A stretch of 64,000 bases of DNA from Bog-473 sp963821755 (GCA_963821755.1 CAWGEX010000003.1:992001-1056000), one strand, 5' to 3'. Numbered from the stretch's first letter, positions 25,622-34,385 are shown. Numbers and translations: made by a program. Notes: generated from the letters alone by a model not told the origin.

Positions 25622-25762
25622 CGCTACCGGAACCGTGTCCTAGAAGTGTCGCGCCCTACCGGAACCACGGAGTGAAGGATGAACCGGGACTTCTACAATG
25701 AGACAACGACGCCGCTTAGATGCACGTGATGAGTCGTTCTCAAAAGGACCCCCTGAGCTCGC

Positions 25763-26194
25763 CTACTCGCCGATTCCGTAAAGGAAATCATCTAGCGTTC
25801 CCCAACCGTCCTTAGTAATCCGCCCCCCGCCGGGGTGCCAGGCCACGACGACGGCCACCCCGTCCGGGTCGCGGCCTACCACTGCAGTCCACTCGGTGTG
25901 GTCACGCCGGCCGACGAGGAGTCTCCGAGAGTCCAAATCGCTCGCGATCCGCTCCAGCTGGTCGGCTGACTCGACCTCCAATATGAAGGCTCGCAGACCG
26001 ATATGGCGAGCTCCTCCGACAGGACTGCTCCCAAGGGCGCGCAACACGATGACCTGAGGTTGGTCGTTCCCCGGAGCGCTCACCGCCGCCAATTGCTCCT
26101 CTTGGGACAGAAGCGTAAATCCAAGCACCTCACGATAGAAGGCAATCGATCGGTTGAGATCAGCCACGTTCATCACGACACCCTGAAAGTTCAC
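25763..26194 (-). CDS. Glyoxalase/bleomycin-resistance-fold (VOC) protein
   Basis: 143 residues. It opens M-N-F-Q-G-V-V-M-N-V-A-D-L-N-R-S-I-A-F-Y-R-E-V-L-G-F-T, the first beta-alpha-beta module of vicinal-oxygen-chelate proteins. A second module has H-I-G-L-R-A-F-I-L-E-V and D-P-D-G-V-A-V-V-V-A. The first-strand metal His is replaced (V-V-M-N), so catalysis of the classical glyoxalase type is uncertain; binding or resistance roles are possible. Divergent from the KdpD-like gene across a region rich in inverted repeats (26271-26338). Confidence 0.78.
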   Translation of the reverse strand: MNFQGVVMNVADLNRSIAFYREVLGFTLLSQEEQLAAVSAPGNDQPQVIVLRALGSSPVGGARHIGLRAFILEVESADQLERIASDLDSRRLLVGRRDHTEWTAVVGRDPDGVAVVVAWHPGGGRITKDGWGTLDDFLYGIGE

Positions 26195-26270
26195 CCTTGC
26201 TCCAAGTCTTCAGTAGAGCGGAGGCACCATGCGAAGCCTCCATTCACCCAAGCTGCACCCTCCATCCAGA

Positions 26271-26338
26271 GTTGACCAGATCATACGGTCAACGAGTCAA
26301 CCGTAAGTCAGGGACGTGCGTCAACGGCGCACGTCCCT
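26271..26338. promoter_or_regulatory. Nested inverted repeats in a divergent promoter region
   Basis: Two elements lie side by side. GTTGACC (26271-26277) pairs with GGTCAAC (26287-26293). AGGGACGTGCG (26310-26320) pairs perfectly with CGCACGTCCCT (26328-26338) across a 7-base loop. Both flanking genes start outward from here, so the 11-bp hairpin is not a terminator of a visible gene; it may be an operator or a 5'-leader structure of the KdpD-like gene. Confidence 0.5.
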
Positions 26339-26377
26339 TACCCTTGTGAACACCATTCAGGGTGGCTTATTGACTCG

Positions 26378-27439
26378 ATGACAAGCGAACTCGACCAGAC
26401 ATTCACAACGCACGGACACTTGCGCACCTACCTGGGGTTTGCCCCCGGGGTTGGGAAGACCTACAGCATGTTGGCGGAAGGCCGGCGACGTGCCGAGGGC
26501 GGAGAGCGAGTCGTCATCGGTTGGATCGAACGGCACGGGCGCAGCGAAACGAAGGCACAACTGCGGGACCTCGAGGTCATAGCCCCGCGTCAGGCACTTT
26601 ATCGGGGAAGCGTCTTTTCCGAACTCGACGTGGCTGGAGTGCTGGCGAGCGGAGCCAAAGTGGTGCTCCTCGATGAACTGGCTCATAGCGTCCCCGACAC
26701 CGGCCGAGGGCGCTGGGAGGACGCGGCCGACCTTTTGGCCGCCGGCTTCGACGTCGTGACGACGACGAACGTGGCCAACCTGGAGTCCGTCCGCGACTAT
26801 GCGGCGCGCCTGACTGGGGTAGGCGTCGTCGAGTCGGTACCCGATCTTTTCGTGCGCGGCGGCGAAGTATCCGTGGTACCCATGGCGGTCGACGCTCTTC
26901 GGCAGCGGATCATGGCGGGCAAGGTCTATTCCGCTGACCGGGTCGGCGGGGCCTTAGCGGAGTATTTCCAGGCCTCCAACCTCGAGGCCCTCAACGAGCT
27001 GTGTGGCGCCTGGGTGGCGGACAATGTCGACGAGGTAGGTTCTGAGCTGCTTTTTTGTCGCGGCTTGGCCAGCCGCCCGGTCGTCGTCGCTGGCGTCTCC
27101 GGGTCGCAACGCGGCGAGTTGGTGATCAAGACAGCCGCAACGATTGCTCGCCAGGACGACGCCGACCTCTTGGTAGTTCACGTCGACGTGACTGACAGCT
27201 CGACGTCGCGCAGCCGTGAGCTAGAGAGAAATCGAGCCATGACGGACGAACTGGGGGGACACTTCACAGATGTTGAAGGGATGGCGCCGGTGCAAGTCCT
27301 CGCCGATGTCGCCCGGAGCCGGAGTGCCTCGACGGTAGTCGTCGCCCGCGGACGGTCCCGCCTAAGAAAGCCCGCCCGCTTCGCCGTGGCGTCACGGCTT
27401 CGCCGGCTGCTTCCTGACAAGATGGTCGAAGAGGTGTGA
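26378..27439 (+). CDS. KdpD-like N-terminal sensor protein without histidine kinase
   Basis: 353 residues equal to only the cytoplasmic N-terminal half of the KdpD potassium sensor. The KdpD domain (~15-225) has G-F-A-P-G-V-G-K-T-Y-S-M-L (Walker A), V-V-L-L-D-E-L-A-H (Walker B) and V-T-T-T-N-V-A-N-L-E-S-V. A universal-stress-like domain follows (~230-345), with V-V-A-G-V-S-G-S and D-L-L-V-V-H-V-D-V. No transmembrane segments or HisKA/HATPase domain follow; the frame stops at 27439 and no kinase gene is adjacent. Stand-alone KdpD-N proteins exist and can bind second messengers such as c-di-AMP; that role here is inference. Confidence 0.83.
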   Translation: MTSELDQTFTTHGHLRTYLGFAPGVGKTYSMLAEGRRRAEGGERVVIGWIERHGRSETKAQLRDLEVIAPRQALYRGSVFSELDVAGVLASGAKVVLLDELAHSVPDTGRGRWEDAADLLAAGFDVVTTTNVANLESVRDYAARLTGVGVVESVPDLFVRGGEVSVVPMAVDALRQRIMAGKVYSADRVGGALAEYFQASNLEALNELCGAWVADNVDEVGSELLFCRGLASRPVVVAGVSGSQRGELVIKTAATIARQDDADLLVVHVDVTDSSTSRSRELERNRAMTDELGGHFTDVEGMAPVQVLADVARSRSASTVVVARGRSRLRKPARFAVASRLRRLLPDKMVEEV

Positions 27440-27783
27440 ACCGGCCCTAGATAGGGGCTCCGGTCAACCTCCCGCTCGTCGCTCCGAGGTATGCCATGCC
27501 TTCGGCGCAACTTCTCTTTTGAGTCCGACAGCACAACGTGCGGGGTCATGCTCATTTGTGGCGGATGACGGGATTCGGACCCGCTACCCTCACTTTGGCA
27601 AGGTGGTGGAATCGGTCGAATTGGTCCTTAGTGGTTCCACATCGTCCGCTGAAGTGCGGTGTCGTCGACCCAGTTTCACTTGGTCCATCGAATAAGTCCC
27701 CGCGGCTGTGGTCTCCCGCGGACCGCGAACCAGACGCCGACCTTCTATGCCGAGGAGCCCGAAGCCCCGGGTCATCGGCGCCA
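27440..27783. other. Intergenic region with tRNA-Gly remnant
   Basis: 344 bases between convergent genes. It contains an imperfect hairpin directly after the KdpD-like stop (about 27440-27465, no T tract) and the tRNA remnant at 27561. No supported coding frame. Confidence 0.45.
27561..27601 (-). repeat. tRNA-Gly 3'-half remnant, copy 2
   Basis: On the minus strand it reads from CCACC-TTGCCAA (3' part of the anticodon arm with GCC) through a variable loop, a T arm with the GGTCCGAATCC variant loop and an acceptor end GTCATCCGCC. The D arm and 5' acceptor strand are missing. It is the closest of the four to a true tRNA-Gly(GCC) 3' half; the flank matches copy 3. Confidence 0.65.
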
Positions 27784-28281
27784 TCAGAGTGCGGCCCGAA
27801 GGTGGGCGACGTCGCCAAGGTGATGGGTGGCGTCATGTATCACATGTCGGGCCATCCAGTGCGGGTTGACATCATCCCCATCCAACTTCACAGCCAAGTT
27901 CCATTGGTCGGGAGAAAGCTGGGTCAGGCGTTCTCCTAGTGCGGCCGCCTCACGCTCAATACCTGCCAATGCCATGGTCAGATCGATACGGCGTGGTTCG
28001 GGATCGAACCGTGATGACGGAGACTCTCCGAGATCGGCTCCAGGGGCTGTGACGACTGTGTCGAGAAGAAAGTGCATACCGAACAAGACCTCACGCACGT
28101 GATCCGCATATTCGGCAATGGACCACATCGACGGTATCGGCCGTCGATCCAGTTCTCCTGGGGTTAGGTCCGCTAACGCCTCGTGCCAGCGAGCGGGCAA
28201 CCCTTCGATGGCCGTGACCGCTCTTGAGTCGCTCCAGTCATCTGCGTCGTACCCACATTCATCGCATCGCTCAGCCGCCAT
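27784..28281 (-). CDS. DinB-superfamily protein
   Basis: 165 residues with an N-terminal C-D-E-C-G box, then a four-helix bundle: L-T-P-G-E-L-D-R-R-P, W-S-I-A-E-Y-A-D-H-V-R-E-V-L (first metal His), and a C-terminal M-A-R-H-V-I-H-D-A-T-H-H-L-G-D-V supplying the other histidines. DinB-fold proteins include thiol-dependent S-transferases (bacillithiol or mycothiol) and metal-binding stress proteins. Mycothiol dependence would fit an actinobacterium but cannot be shown. The CxxC N-terminus is common in a subgroup. Convergent with the KdpD-like gene. Confidence 0.8.
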   Translation of the reverse strand: MAAERCDECGYDADDWSDSRAVTAIEGLPARWHEALADLTPGELDRRPIPSMWSIAEYADHVREVLFGMHFLLDTVVTAPGADLGESPSSRFDPEPRRIDLTMALAGIEREAAALGERLTQLSPDQWNLAVKLDGDDVNPHWMARHVIHDATHHLGDVAHLRAAL

Positions 28282-28389
28282 AGGTTCAAGTCTCCTGGTA
28301 ACTGGTTGGAGCCATAGCCTGACCGAATCCCGCCGTAGGAGCCGGGGCGGCGGGAGTCGGGCGGATCTTCGTCGGACTGTTTCGGGCCA

Positions 28390-29601
28390 CTACGAAGAGG
28401 CTGGGAGCGGGAACTTCACAGCCTTGGCCCACGTAGGGTCGACGACGTAATTTCCCGACGCATCGACGTTCAGAATGACAACGGTACTTTGGACGCGGTT
28501 TCCGGTCGACGGCGCAATGGTGATGGGTCCAGTTATTCCTTGGAAATTAGTCGTGTGATCCAAGGACGTCACCACGGCCCTTTGTTGCCAGCCCGACTGC
28601 CTGATCGCACTAGCCAAAATCTGGACCGAGTCGTAGGTGAACGTACCCCACGTACCGGGATTGGCGTCGAACATCGCCTTGAAGTTGCTCACATATTGGC
28701 CCGCGCCGGCGAATTGCTGTGCACTCGGCACGCCGCTGGAGACACAGTGCTCGGCCACAGATTGAGTTGCACCCGAGACGAAGTCGCTGCCTTGGGCGGC
28801 CAGGTCCACGAAGCAAGTTCCCAGCCTCATGTGCGAGGCGGCGAGTGCGATTCTTCCTGCCTGCGTGCCATAGGCGGCGATGTAGAGCAGGTCAGGCCGT
28901 GAGACAGCGAGTTTGCGGAGAGCGCGTCCGAAGGTTGCCTGTGAGCTGGTGACCCTCACCGTGGCTACCGCCGGATCACGGGCCTTCTTCAACCCGGCAG
29001 CTACCTGGGCGGCTATCCCCGCGGTGTAGGTCGAGGTGTCGTAGAGAATGGCCGGTCGCTTGGCACCAAGGACCCGCGTAATTTCTTGGACCTCGACCGG
29101 AGCCACTTGAGAGTCCATAGGTTGGGTCGTTGCGCCAAATCCCTCGGTCTTGACACTCGAGGTCAGGCGTACGATGGGGAGACGAGCCTTCTTGTAGAGC
29201 GGGAGATTGGCAATCCCAACCGAAGAGTTGAACGGTCCAACAACCGCGAAGGCGTGGGCAGCAAGGGCACTTCTGGCTGCCCGAAGGCCTCCCTGGGCCG
29301 TAGCCGCATCGTCTTCACGAAGCAGGGTCAGTTTCACCCCGTCGACTCCCCCGGCCGAGTTGATCTGGTCGACGGCGAGTTGAGCCCCTCGAGCCATGTC
29401 GATCCCCGTCGCTGACTGGGTACCGGTCATTGGGCCTTCGAGTGCGATGAGGCCAGGGCTCGGCGGAGAGATACGGGGTGACGCCGAAGCAATTGAAGAC
29501 GAGCATCCCAAGACCATCGCAATCGTCAAGGTGATCACAGTACGGAATGCGAGTCTGGTGAGTAAGACGGTCTGTCGCAAGTAAGTGCCTTTCGGAGTCA
29601 T
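28390..29601 (-). CDS. ABC-type solute-binding lipoprotein (branched-chain amino acid type)
   Basis: About 403 residues from the ATG at 29601; in-frame starts exist further upstream. A signal with lipobox V-L-G-C predicts a lipid-anchored extracytoplasmic protein. The mature part is a periplasmic-binding-protein type I fold: I-A-L-E-G-P-M-T-G, A-R-G-A-Q-L-A-V-D-Q-I-N-S-A-G-G, V-G-P-F-N-S-S-V-G, Y-D-T-S-T-Y-T-A-G, and L-Y-I-A-A-Y-G-T-Q-A-G. Such proteins deliver amino acids, amides or aromatics to LIV-type permeases. No permease or ATPase gene adjoins it, so it is an orphan binding protein in this window. Confidence 0.85.
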   Translation of the reverse strand: MTPKGTYLRQTVLLTRLAFRTVITLTIAMVLGCSSSIASASPRISPPSPGLIALEGPMTGTQSATGIDMARGAQLAVDQINSAGGVDGVKLTLLREDDAATAQGGLRAARSALAAHAFAVVGPFNSSVGIANLPLYKKARLPIVRLTSSVKTEGFGATTQPMDSQVAPVEVQEITRVLGAKRPAILYDTSTYTAGIAAQVAAGLKKARDPAVATVRVTSSQATFGRALRKLAVSRPDLLYIAAYGTQAGRIALAASHMRLGTCFVDLAAQGSDFVSGATQSVAEHCVSSGVPSAQQFAGAGQYVSNFKAMFDANPGTWGTFTYDSVQILASAIRQSGWQQRAVVTSLDHTTNFQGITGPITIAPSTGNRVQSTVVILNVDASGNYVVDPTWAKAVKFPLPASS

Positions 29602-29935
29602 TACTGGAGTCACTACTTCGTACTTGCCAACGTACAGGGACCGGCTGAACATGTGAACAACCTGGTCGATCACGTCAGGCTACTGGCGCATCTGTCGGCA
29701 GTCTTCGAGGGTTGGTCAGTAGCCCACTAGCGGCGCGGGGCTGCCTGAGATCCATCCGCTCGGTCCAGTACTGATTAAGAAAATGCATCCTTCACGTCAC
29801 GACCACCCCGTCGTCGGGAGATCACCCGATTACACTCTGACCGTGACGCATTTGCGTTCGACCGTGCATCGCGGGAGAAGCCGAAACATCCACAACTCCC
29901 CTAGTCGCTCCGCCAGCGGGCAGAAGGGAGATGTC
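29602..29935. other. Divergent intergenic region
   Basis: 334 bases between the solute-binding lipoprotein and the SnoaL-like gene. It should hold both promoters. No palindrome or conserved RNA was recognised. A plus-strand frame reading into the SnoaL gene from 29783 is non-coding in appearance. Confidence 0.4.
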
Positions 29936-30340
29936 ATGAACCTGGATAGCCAGAAGAGGGCCGCACTCGAGGGACACTGGCAGGCATCCGAACGCGGAGA
30001 CACCGAAGTCGAGCATGCCATCTACGATGAGGACGCGATTCTCGACTATCCACAGTCAGGTGAACGATTCCGAGGCCGCGACACCATTTCGACGCAGCGC
30101 GACGAACACCCTGCCAATCGGCACTTCACCGTCCTCCGGATCGTCGGCAGCGGGGATCTTTGGGTGAGCGAGTGCGTCATTACGTACGACGGGGTTCCCA
30201 GCTACTCCGTGAGCATCATGGAGTTCGCGAATGGATATGTGGTCCACGAGACGCAGTACTTCGCCAACGCCTTCGGTGCGCCGGAATGGCGGACGGCACT
30301 CGCAAAGCCGATGCCGGGCAGGGACATCGCCAGGGCGTGA
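29936..30340 (+). CDS. SnoaL-like / NTF2-fold protein
   Basis: 134 residues from the ATG at 29936, chosen because a GGGAG lies five bases upstream. It is an alpha+beta-barrel protein: E-G-H-W-Q-A-S-E-R-G-D, Y-D-E-D-A-I-L-D-Y-P-Q-S-G-E-R-F-R-G-R-D (the canonical helix-turn-strand of SnoaL-like folds), V-S-E-C-V-I-T-Y-D-G, then S-I-M-E-F-A-N-G-Y-V-V-H-E-T-Q-Y-F. Catalytic roles vary (cyclases, isomerases, binding) and none can be assigned. Confidence 0.75.
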   Translation: MNLDSQKRAALEGHWQASERGDTEVEHAIYDEDAILDYPQSGERFRGRDTISTQRDEHPANRHFTVLRIVGSGDLWVSECVITYDGVPSYSVSIMEFANGYVVHETQYFANAFGAPEWRTALAKPMPGRDIARA

Positions 30341-30573
30341 CCTCGAGCCGAAGAGCCCGGTCTCTCTTTGTAGAACGGATGGGGACGTCAGCCGGTGAGC
30401 CGGCGGCAGCGCTGCCAACCCGTGCTTGCGATGGCAGCTTCGACGGCGTCTGCAGTGTGTATTCGTCTCTTCTAAAGATGTGAAAATCTTCGAGCAGAAG
30501 AGGACTATGGCGGATATCCTAGTGAGACTTACTTCTATCGTTGGAGAAGAACCGTACGGTTGACGGAGGAAAC

Positions 30574-31038
30574 ATGCCCACTGACAACGTTGCACATCCG
30601 TGGGCTATCCGTTCGACAGTGGTCGCCGTATCCGACCTAGATCGGTCCGTCGCTTTCTACCAGGACCTTGGTCCTTTCGATGAGATCGATCGCGAGGACG
30701 CAGTCGCTGTACTCGGTGGGGTGTCACCCGCATCCATCGCGCTGATCCTGCGTGAAACGCGGGGCATTCACGCTCGCTATGGCCAGCAATCGCTCGGTCT
30801 CCGGTCGATGACCTTCAACGTCGGTTCTCTCGACGAGCTGGATCGGATCGAGTCCGTACTGCGGACCCGAGATCTCTTTAACAGCCGTCAGCGGATCGCC
30901 GAAGGCGTATCGGAACTCGTACGCGGACGGGATCCGGACAACTTGCCCCTGGTGTTCGCCTTCTACGCACATAACGGAACGCTCGGACCCGACTATTACC
31001 GAACGGTTGTCAATCTGGCTTATTCATTGGACGCCTGA
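30574..31038 (+). CDS. Glyoxalase-fold (VOC) protein
   Basis: 154 residues from the ATG at 30574, placed eight bases after an excellent GGAGGAA site; the longer frame from 30541 lacks one. It opens with T-V-V-A-V-S-D-L-D-R-S-V-A-F-Y-Q-D-L-G, the first VOC module. A second module has S-L-G-L-R-S-M-T-F-N-V and an unusual R-G-R-D-P-D-N-L-P-L-V-F-A-F in place of the standard D-P-x-G-N strand. Metal ligands are not obvious. It may be a ligand-binding or resistance-type member rather than an isomerase. Confidence 0.75.
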   Translation: MPTDNVAHPWAIRSTVVAVSDLDRSVAFYQDLGPFDEIDREDAVAVLGGVSPASIALILRETRGIHARYGQQSLGLRSMTFNVGSLDELDRIESVLRTRDLFNSRQRIAEGVSELVRGRDPDNLPLVFAFYAHNGTLGPDYYRTVVNLAYSLDA

Positions 31039-31221
31039 GCGACTATTTCGGCCCTCAGCGGTGGCCAAAGTCGCTCGACCGAGGTCATACCAACAACGCA
31101 GGTACTTCGGCTACGACCATCGCAATGAGAGAATCGGTCCCACTACCAAAAGAACATTGCAGCGCGTGATGGAGCACGATGAAGAAATCCTGGCAACGGG
31201 TCTGACAGGCCTTCATGTCGA

Positions 31222-31262
31222 GCGGAGGACGGGATTCGCGCCCTCGACCCTCACGTTGGCAA
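31222..31262 (-). repeat. tRNA-Gly 3'-half remnant, copy 3
   Basis: The minus strand shows CCACCTTGCCAA, variable loop, a mutated T arm and GTCCTCCGC at the acceptor end. Its 5' flank matches copy 2 (both CCACC before the anticodon loop). The T loop has lost its consensus, so it is more decayed than copies 1, 2 and 4. Confidence 0.55.
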
Positions 31263-31394
31263 GGTGGCGGTTTTTGTCTTGGAGATCCGCGCCGCCCCGC
31301 TGCAGTGTCGTCGATCCGGGCAGCTTCCACTACGCCCGGCAATCCCTCGCCGCAGTAGAGCGATCTCCTCCGATACAAGCGCCGTTGAGGGGTA

Positions 31395-31681
31395 CTACCG
31401 GAGGAGCTTGTACACCTCCATGGACGATTCCTGCGGCGGCGTGGTAAAGCCTCCCGCCACTCTGCCTGGAGGCGTGGCATGAGGACCTGATCACGGAACT
31501 CATTCCAGCTGGCCTCCGAATCGTGAATCGCCACGACGGTCCAGCCGTCGCCCGAAGGCCCGGCGGCGTGAAAGATCTGCCCTTCGGGTAATTCGGTGTC
31601 GGACACGTGCACGGCGCGCAGCGTGGCGTCGTATTGCTTCTCGGTGCCACCAGGGAAATGGTGAATGATGCCAAACGACAT
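31395..31681 (-). pseudogene. Small conserved protein (~95 aa) with one frameshift
   Basis: The ATG at 31681 follows AAAGGA and opens M-S-F-G-I-I-H-H-F-P-G-G-T, a conserved actinobacterial small protein with H-V-S-D-x-x-L-P-E-G-Q-I-F-H-A-A-G-P and W-T-V-V-A-I-H-D-S. The frame slips after L-Q-A at about 31458, where one G of an expected GGA appears missing. The true C-terminus (V-A-G-G-F-T-T-P-P-Q-E and M-E-V-Y-K-L-L-R) continues in the next frame to a TAG at 31395-31397. Function unknown. The rest is intact, so a sequencing error is quite possible. Confidence 0.62.
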
Positions 31682-31721
31682 GGTTCTTCCTTTCGTGAGT
31701 AGTGGATGCAGTGGAGGTGGA

Positions 31722-32102
31722 TCAGGGTCGGCGGCCGAGGAGGGCCATAAGGTGGTCCGTCGGTGATGCCGACTCGGTCGACTCGACCTCGGGCCCGAAC
31801 GCACCGTGGGCCCGGAATTCATCGAGAGGGATCGACCGGCAGAACCCGTCGACCATCGCCACGAGGTCAGGATCGATGGTGAGGTCCTGCCCGGTCGACC
31901 TGGCCAGGTCCCAGTTGTGGACGACGACCTCCCCGAGGTTGATCATCGCGGCACCCTGGGCCGGGAAGGTCCCGAACGGGTAGCTGCGCTCGCCCTCGAA
32001 ACTGCCCGGCCGGCTCCAGCTGGCGACGTTCTCCTTTGCGGCGGTGGTCACGGCCAGGAGCGGGTCGGCGCCAATGACGTCGCCCGCGTCCTCGGATCCA
32101 GG
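31722..32102 (-). pseudogene. TIGR03086-family (mycothiol-dependent isomerase-like) C-terminal remnant
   Basis: About 125 residues match the C-terminal half of TIGR03086/maleylpyruvate-isomerase-like proteins: A-V-T-T-A-A-K-E-N-V-A-S-W, F-G-T-F-P-A-Q-G-A-A, the signature E-V-V-V-H-N-W-D-L-A-R-S-T-G, and a C-terminal F-G-P-E-V. The N-terminal helical domain with the metal-binding D-W-T/D-V motif is missing, and the sequence beyond 32102 is unrelated up to the aidB start. It is a 5'-deleted gene, though a shortened expressed protein cannot be formally excluded. Confidence 0.62.
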
Positions 32103-32339
32103 ATGAGTGGGAGTAGCCACATCCTCGAACTTGTGATCCAACTTGACCTGCATATTGTTGATGAATCTGGATCGCACTACAGGTATACGGCTGGGAGCGC
32201 GCACAGGATGTTCGTGGTCTATTTGAATCCCGCCGCCCATGCGGGAAGCCTCGGGCTGGGGAAGTACGACATGATGGTGACGAGGAAACAGGCCGACACC
32301 CAGCGTCCTCACACCGATCGACCAACGGGAGGACCCAAG

Positions 32340-33983
32340 GTGGGCCAGTATGACACCCACGACGTCTTCAACCAGGCCCCGCCACTCGAGGGGTACGACG
32401 TCTTTGCTGCGGACCGCGCCCTCGGAGAAGCGGTCGACCGCGAAGGCGCGGCATGGGCACGACCCGAGCTCGAAGTGCTGGGCACGCTGGCCGGTTCGGC
32501 CGGGGCCCAGGAGCTCGGACGCTTGGCCAACGAACACGAACCCGTACTTCACACCCACGACCGGTACGGATACCGGATCGACGTCGTCGAGTACCACCCT
32601 GCGTACCACGACCTCATGAGGACGTCAGTCGCCCACGGGCTGCACGCAGGACCGTGGGCCGATCCCCGTGCCGGGGCCCACGTGGCCCGAGCGGCCAAGG
32701 TGATCGTCTGGTACCAGGTCGACGCCGGTCACATCTGCCCAGTCTCGATGACGTACGCCGTGGTGCCGGCGCTCCAGCACCAGCCCGAGGTCGCCGCCGT
32801 CTGGGAGCCGATGATCTGCTCCACCACCTACGACCCCGCCAATCTGCCCATCGCCAAGAAGGCCGGCGTCACCTGCGGCATGGCTCTCACCGAGAAACAG
32901 GGCGGCTCCGACGTGCGGGCGAACACGACTCGGGCCGAACCCACTGGCAGCGGCTCGGGCGGTACCTACCTGCTGACCGGCCACAAGTGGTTCTGCTCCG
33001 CACCCATGTCTGACGGTTTCTTGATGCTGGCTCAGGCACCCGATGGCATCAGCTGCTTTCTGACCCCACGGTGGCGACCCGACGGGACTCGCAACCCGAT
33101 TCGCATCCAGCGCCTCAAGGACAAGCTGGGCGATCGCTCCAACGCCTCGAGCGAAATCGAGCTGCCGGGTACATGGGCCCAGTTGGTCGGCGAGGAAGGC
33201 CGAGGCGTGCGGACCATCATCGAGATGGTGAACCACACTCGGCTCGACTGCGTACTCGGCTCGGCGGCCATCATGCGGCAGGGGGTGGCCCAGGCCACCT
33301 GGCACGCCACCCACCGAGCGGTCTTCGGAAAGCTGCTTGCTGAGCAGCCCCTCATGGCCAATGTGCTCGCCGATCTAGCGCTCGAGTCCGAGGCCGCCAC
33401 CGCCTCGGCCCTCCGGCTGGCCCGTTCCTACGACGCCCCTACCGGCGACGAGGCCGAATACCTCCTTCAGCGCCTTTTGACACCGATCGTCAAGTACTGG
33501 ACGTGCAAGCGAGCGCCGCAGCACGCCGCCGAGGCGCTCGAATGCCTGGGAGGAAACGGGTTCGTCGAGGAGTTCGGCATGGCCCGTCTGTTCCGCCAGA
33601 GCCCGGTCAACGGTGTGTGGGAGGGCTCCGGAAATGTGATCTGCCTCGACGTGCTCCGGGCCATGGCCCGAGAGCCCGACGCTCTGGAGGCCTACTGGTC
33701 CGAAGTCGCCCAGGCCGACAGTGGAGACACCCGCTTGGCCCGAGCCATCGACGACCTCCACGTCGACCTGTCCGAGCCCGAGACGCTCGAGCCCCGGGCT
33801 CGCTCGGTGGTAGAACGCATGGCGGTGGTATTCCAGGCTTCCCTTCTTGTCCGTTTCGCACCGGAAGCCATCGCTGATGCGTTCTGCGCCTCCCGCCTCG
33901 GAGGTCCAGGAACCGGCGCCTTCGGGACCCTTCCGTCGGGAACCGACACCACCGCCATTTTGCGGCGGCACGCTCCAGTGTGA
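32340..33983 (+). CDS. aidB: AidB-like acyl-CoA dehydrogenase (alkylation response)
   Basis: 547 residues from the GTG at 32340, with GGGAGGA six bases upstream; the frame to the left is open but non-coding. It aligns by eye along its length with E. coli AidB: T-H-D-V-F-N-Q-A-P-P-L near the start, A-L-G-E-A-V-D-R-E-G-A, C-P-V-S-M-T-Y-A, G-M-A-L-T-E-K-Q-G-G-S-D-V-R-A-N-T-T-R-A, G-H-K-W-F-C-S-A-P-M-S-D, R-L-K-D-K-L-G-D-R-S-N-A-S, and V-N-G-V-W-E-G-S-G-N-V-I-C-L-D-V-L-R. AidB is an FAD flavoprotein of the Ada response that binds DNA and protects against alkylation. No Ada or AlkB gene is adjacent. Confidence 0.88.
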   Translation: MGQYDTHDVFNQAPPLEGYDVFAADRALGEAVDREGAAWARPELEVLGTLAGSAGAQELGRLANEHEPVLHTHDRYGYRIDVVEYHPAYHDLMRTSVAHGLHAGPWADPRAGAHVARAAKVIVWYQVDAGHICPVSMTYAVVPALQHQPEVAAVWEPMICSTTYDPANLPIAKKAGVTCGMALTEKQGGSDVRANTTRAEPTGSGSGGTYLLTGHKWFCSAPMSDGFLMLAQAPDGISCFLTPRWRPDGTRNPIRIQRLKDKLGDRSNASSEIELPGTWAQLVGEEGRGVRTIIEMVNHTRLDCVLGSAAIMRQGVAQATWHATHRAVFGKLLAEQPLMANVLADLALESEAATASALRLARSYDAPTGDEAEYLLQRLLTPIVKYWTCKRAPQHAAEALECLGGNGFVEEFGMARLFRQSPVNGVWEGSGNVICLDVLRAMAREPDALEAYWSEVAQADSGDTRLARAIDDLHVDLSEPETLEPRARSVVERMAVVFQASLLVRFAPEAIADAFCASRLGGPGTGAFGTLPSGTDTTAILRRHAPV

Positions 33984-34067
33984 TCCTCCCCCCGTTACCG
34001 GTACCGGCCTGCCGATACGCCGGCGATAGCGAGTTTCTTCGTCTTCGCCGGGCAAGTTGAGCCGAAG

Positions 34068-34272
34068 GTCACCAAAATGGCCGTCCACATTTGTGCTCGG
34101 CTGTCCGCCCTGGCGAGATCCGGTGAGGTCCTCGTCTCATCGACTGTCAGGACCCCTGCGGATCGAACGTCCAGTTCGTGGATCGTGGATCGTGGATCGT
34201 GGGAAGCACGAGTTTACGGGCGTGCCTGGTGCGTGGCGTCTGTTTACCGCGGACGGCAGCCCACATCTATGA
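34068..34272 (+). pseudogene. Class III adenylate/guanylate cyclase C-terminal remnant
   Basis: The plus strand retains V-H-I-C-A-R-L-S-A-L-A-R-S-G-E-V-L-V-S-S-T-V-R, the end of a class III nucleotide cyclase domain. After a frame change come V-D-R-G, K-H-E-F-T-G-V-P-G-A-W-R-L-F and a stop at 34272. The frame is broken exactly at a GTGGATC heptamer triplication (34178-34198) inside the V-D-R-G codons. The catalytic residues and all upstream domains are gone. Only the last ~70 residues are recognisable. Confidence 0.6.
34178..34198 (+). repeat. GTGGATC heptanucleotide tandem repeat (3 copies)
   Basis: Three perfect copies of GTGGATC are followed by GTGGG, within the cyclase remnant. In the ancestral frame one copy would encode part of Phe-Val-Asp-Arg-Gly; the two extra copies (14 bp) disrupt the frame. 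It is a slippage-type expansion. Confidence 0.75.
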
Positions 34273-34385
34273 CGCCTCGTGGCTGAGGCGCGCTCGTCCA
34301 ACACTGCCGACCTATGCCTTTACGACTGGTGGTGCCCGTCCTACCCTTGAACCGAAGGTTTTGGAGAAGATGTTTGGGAGGTGAC

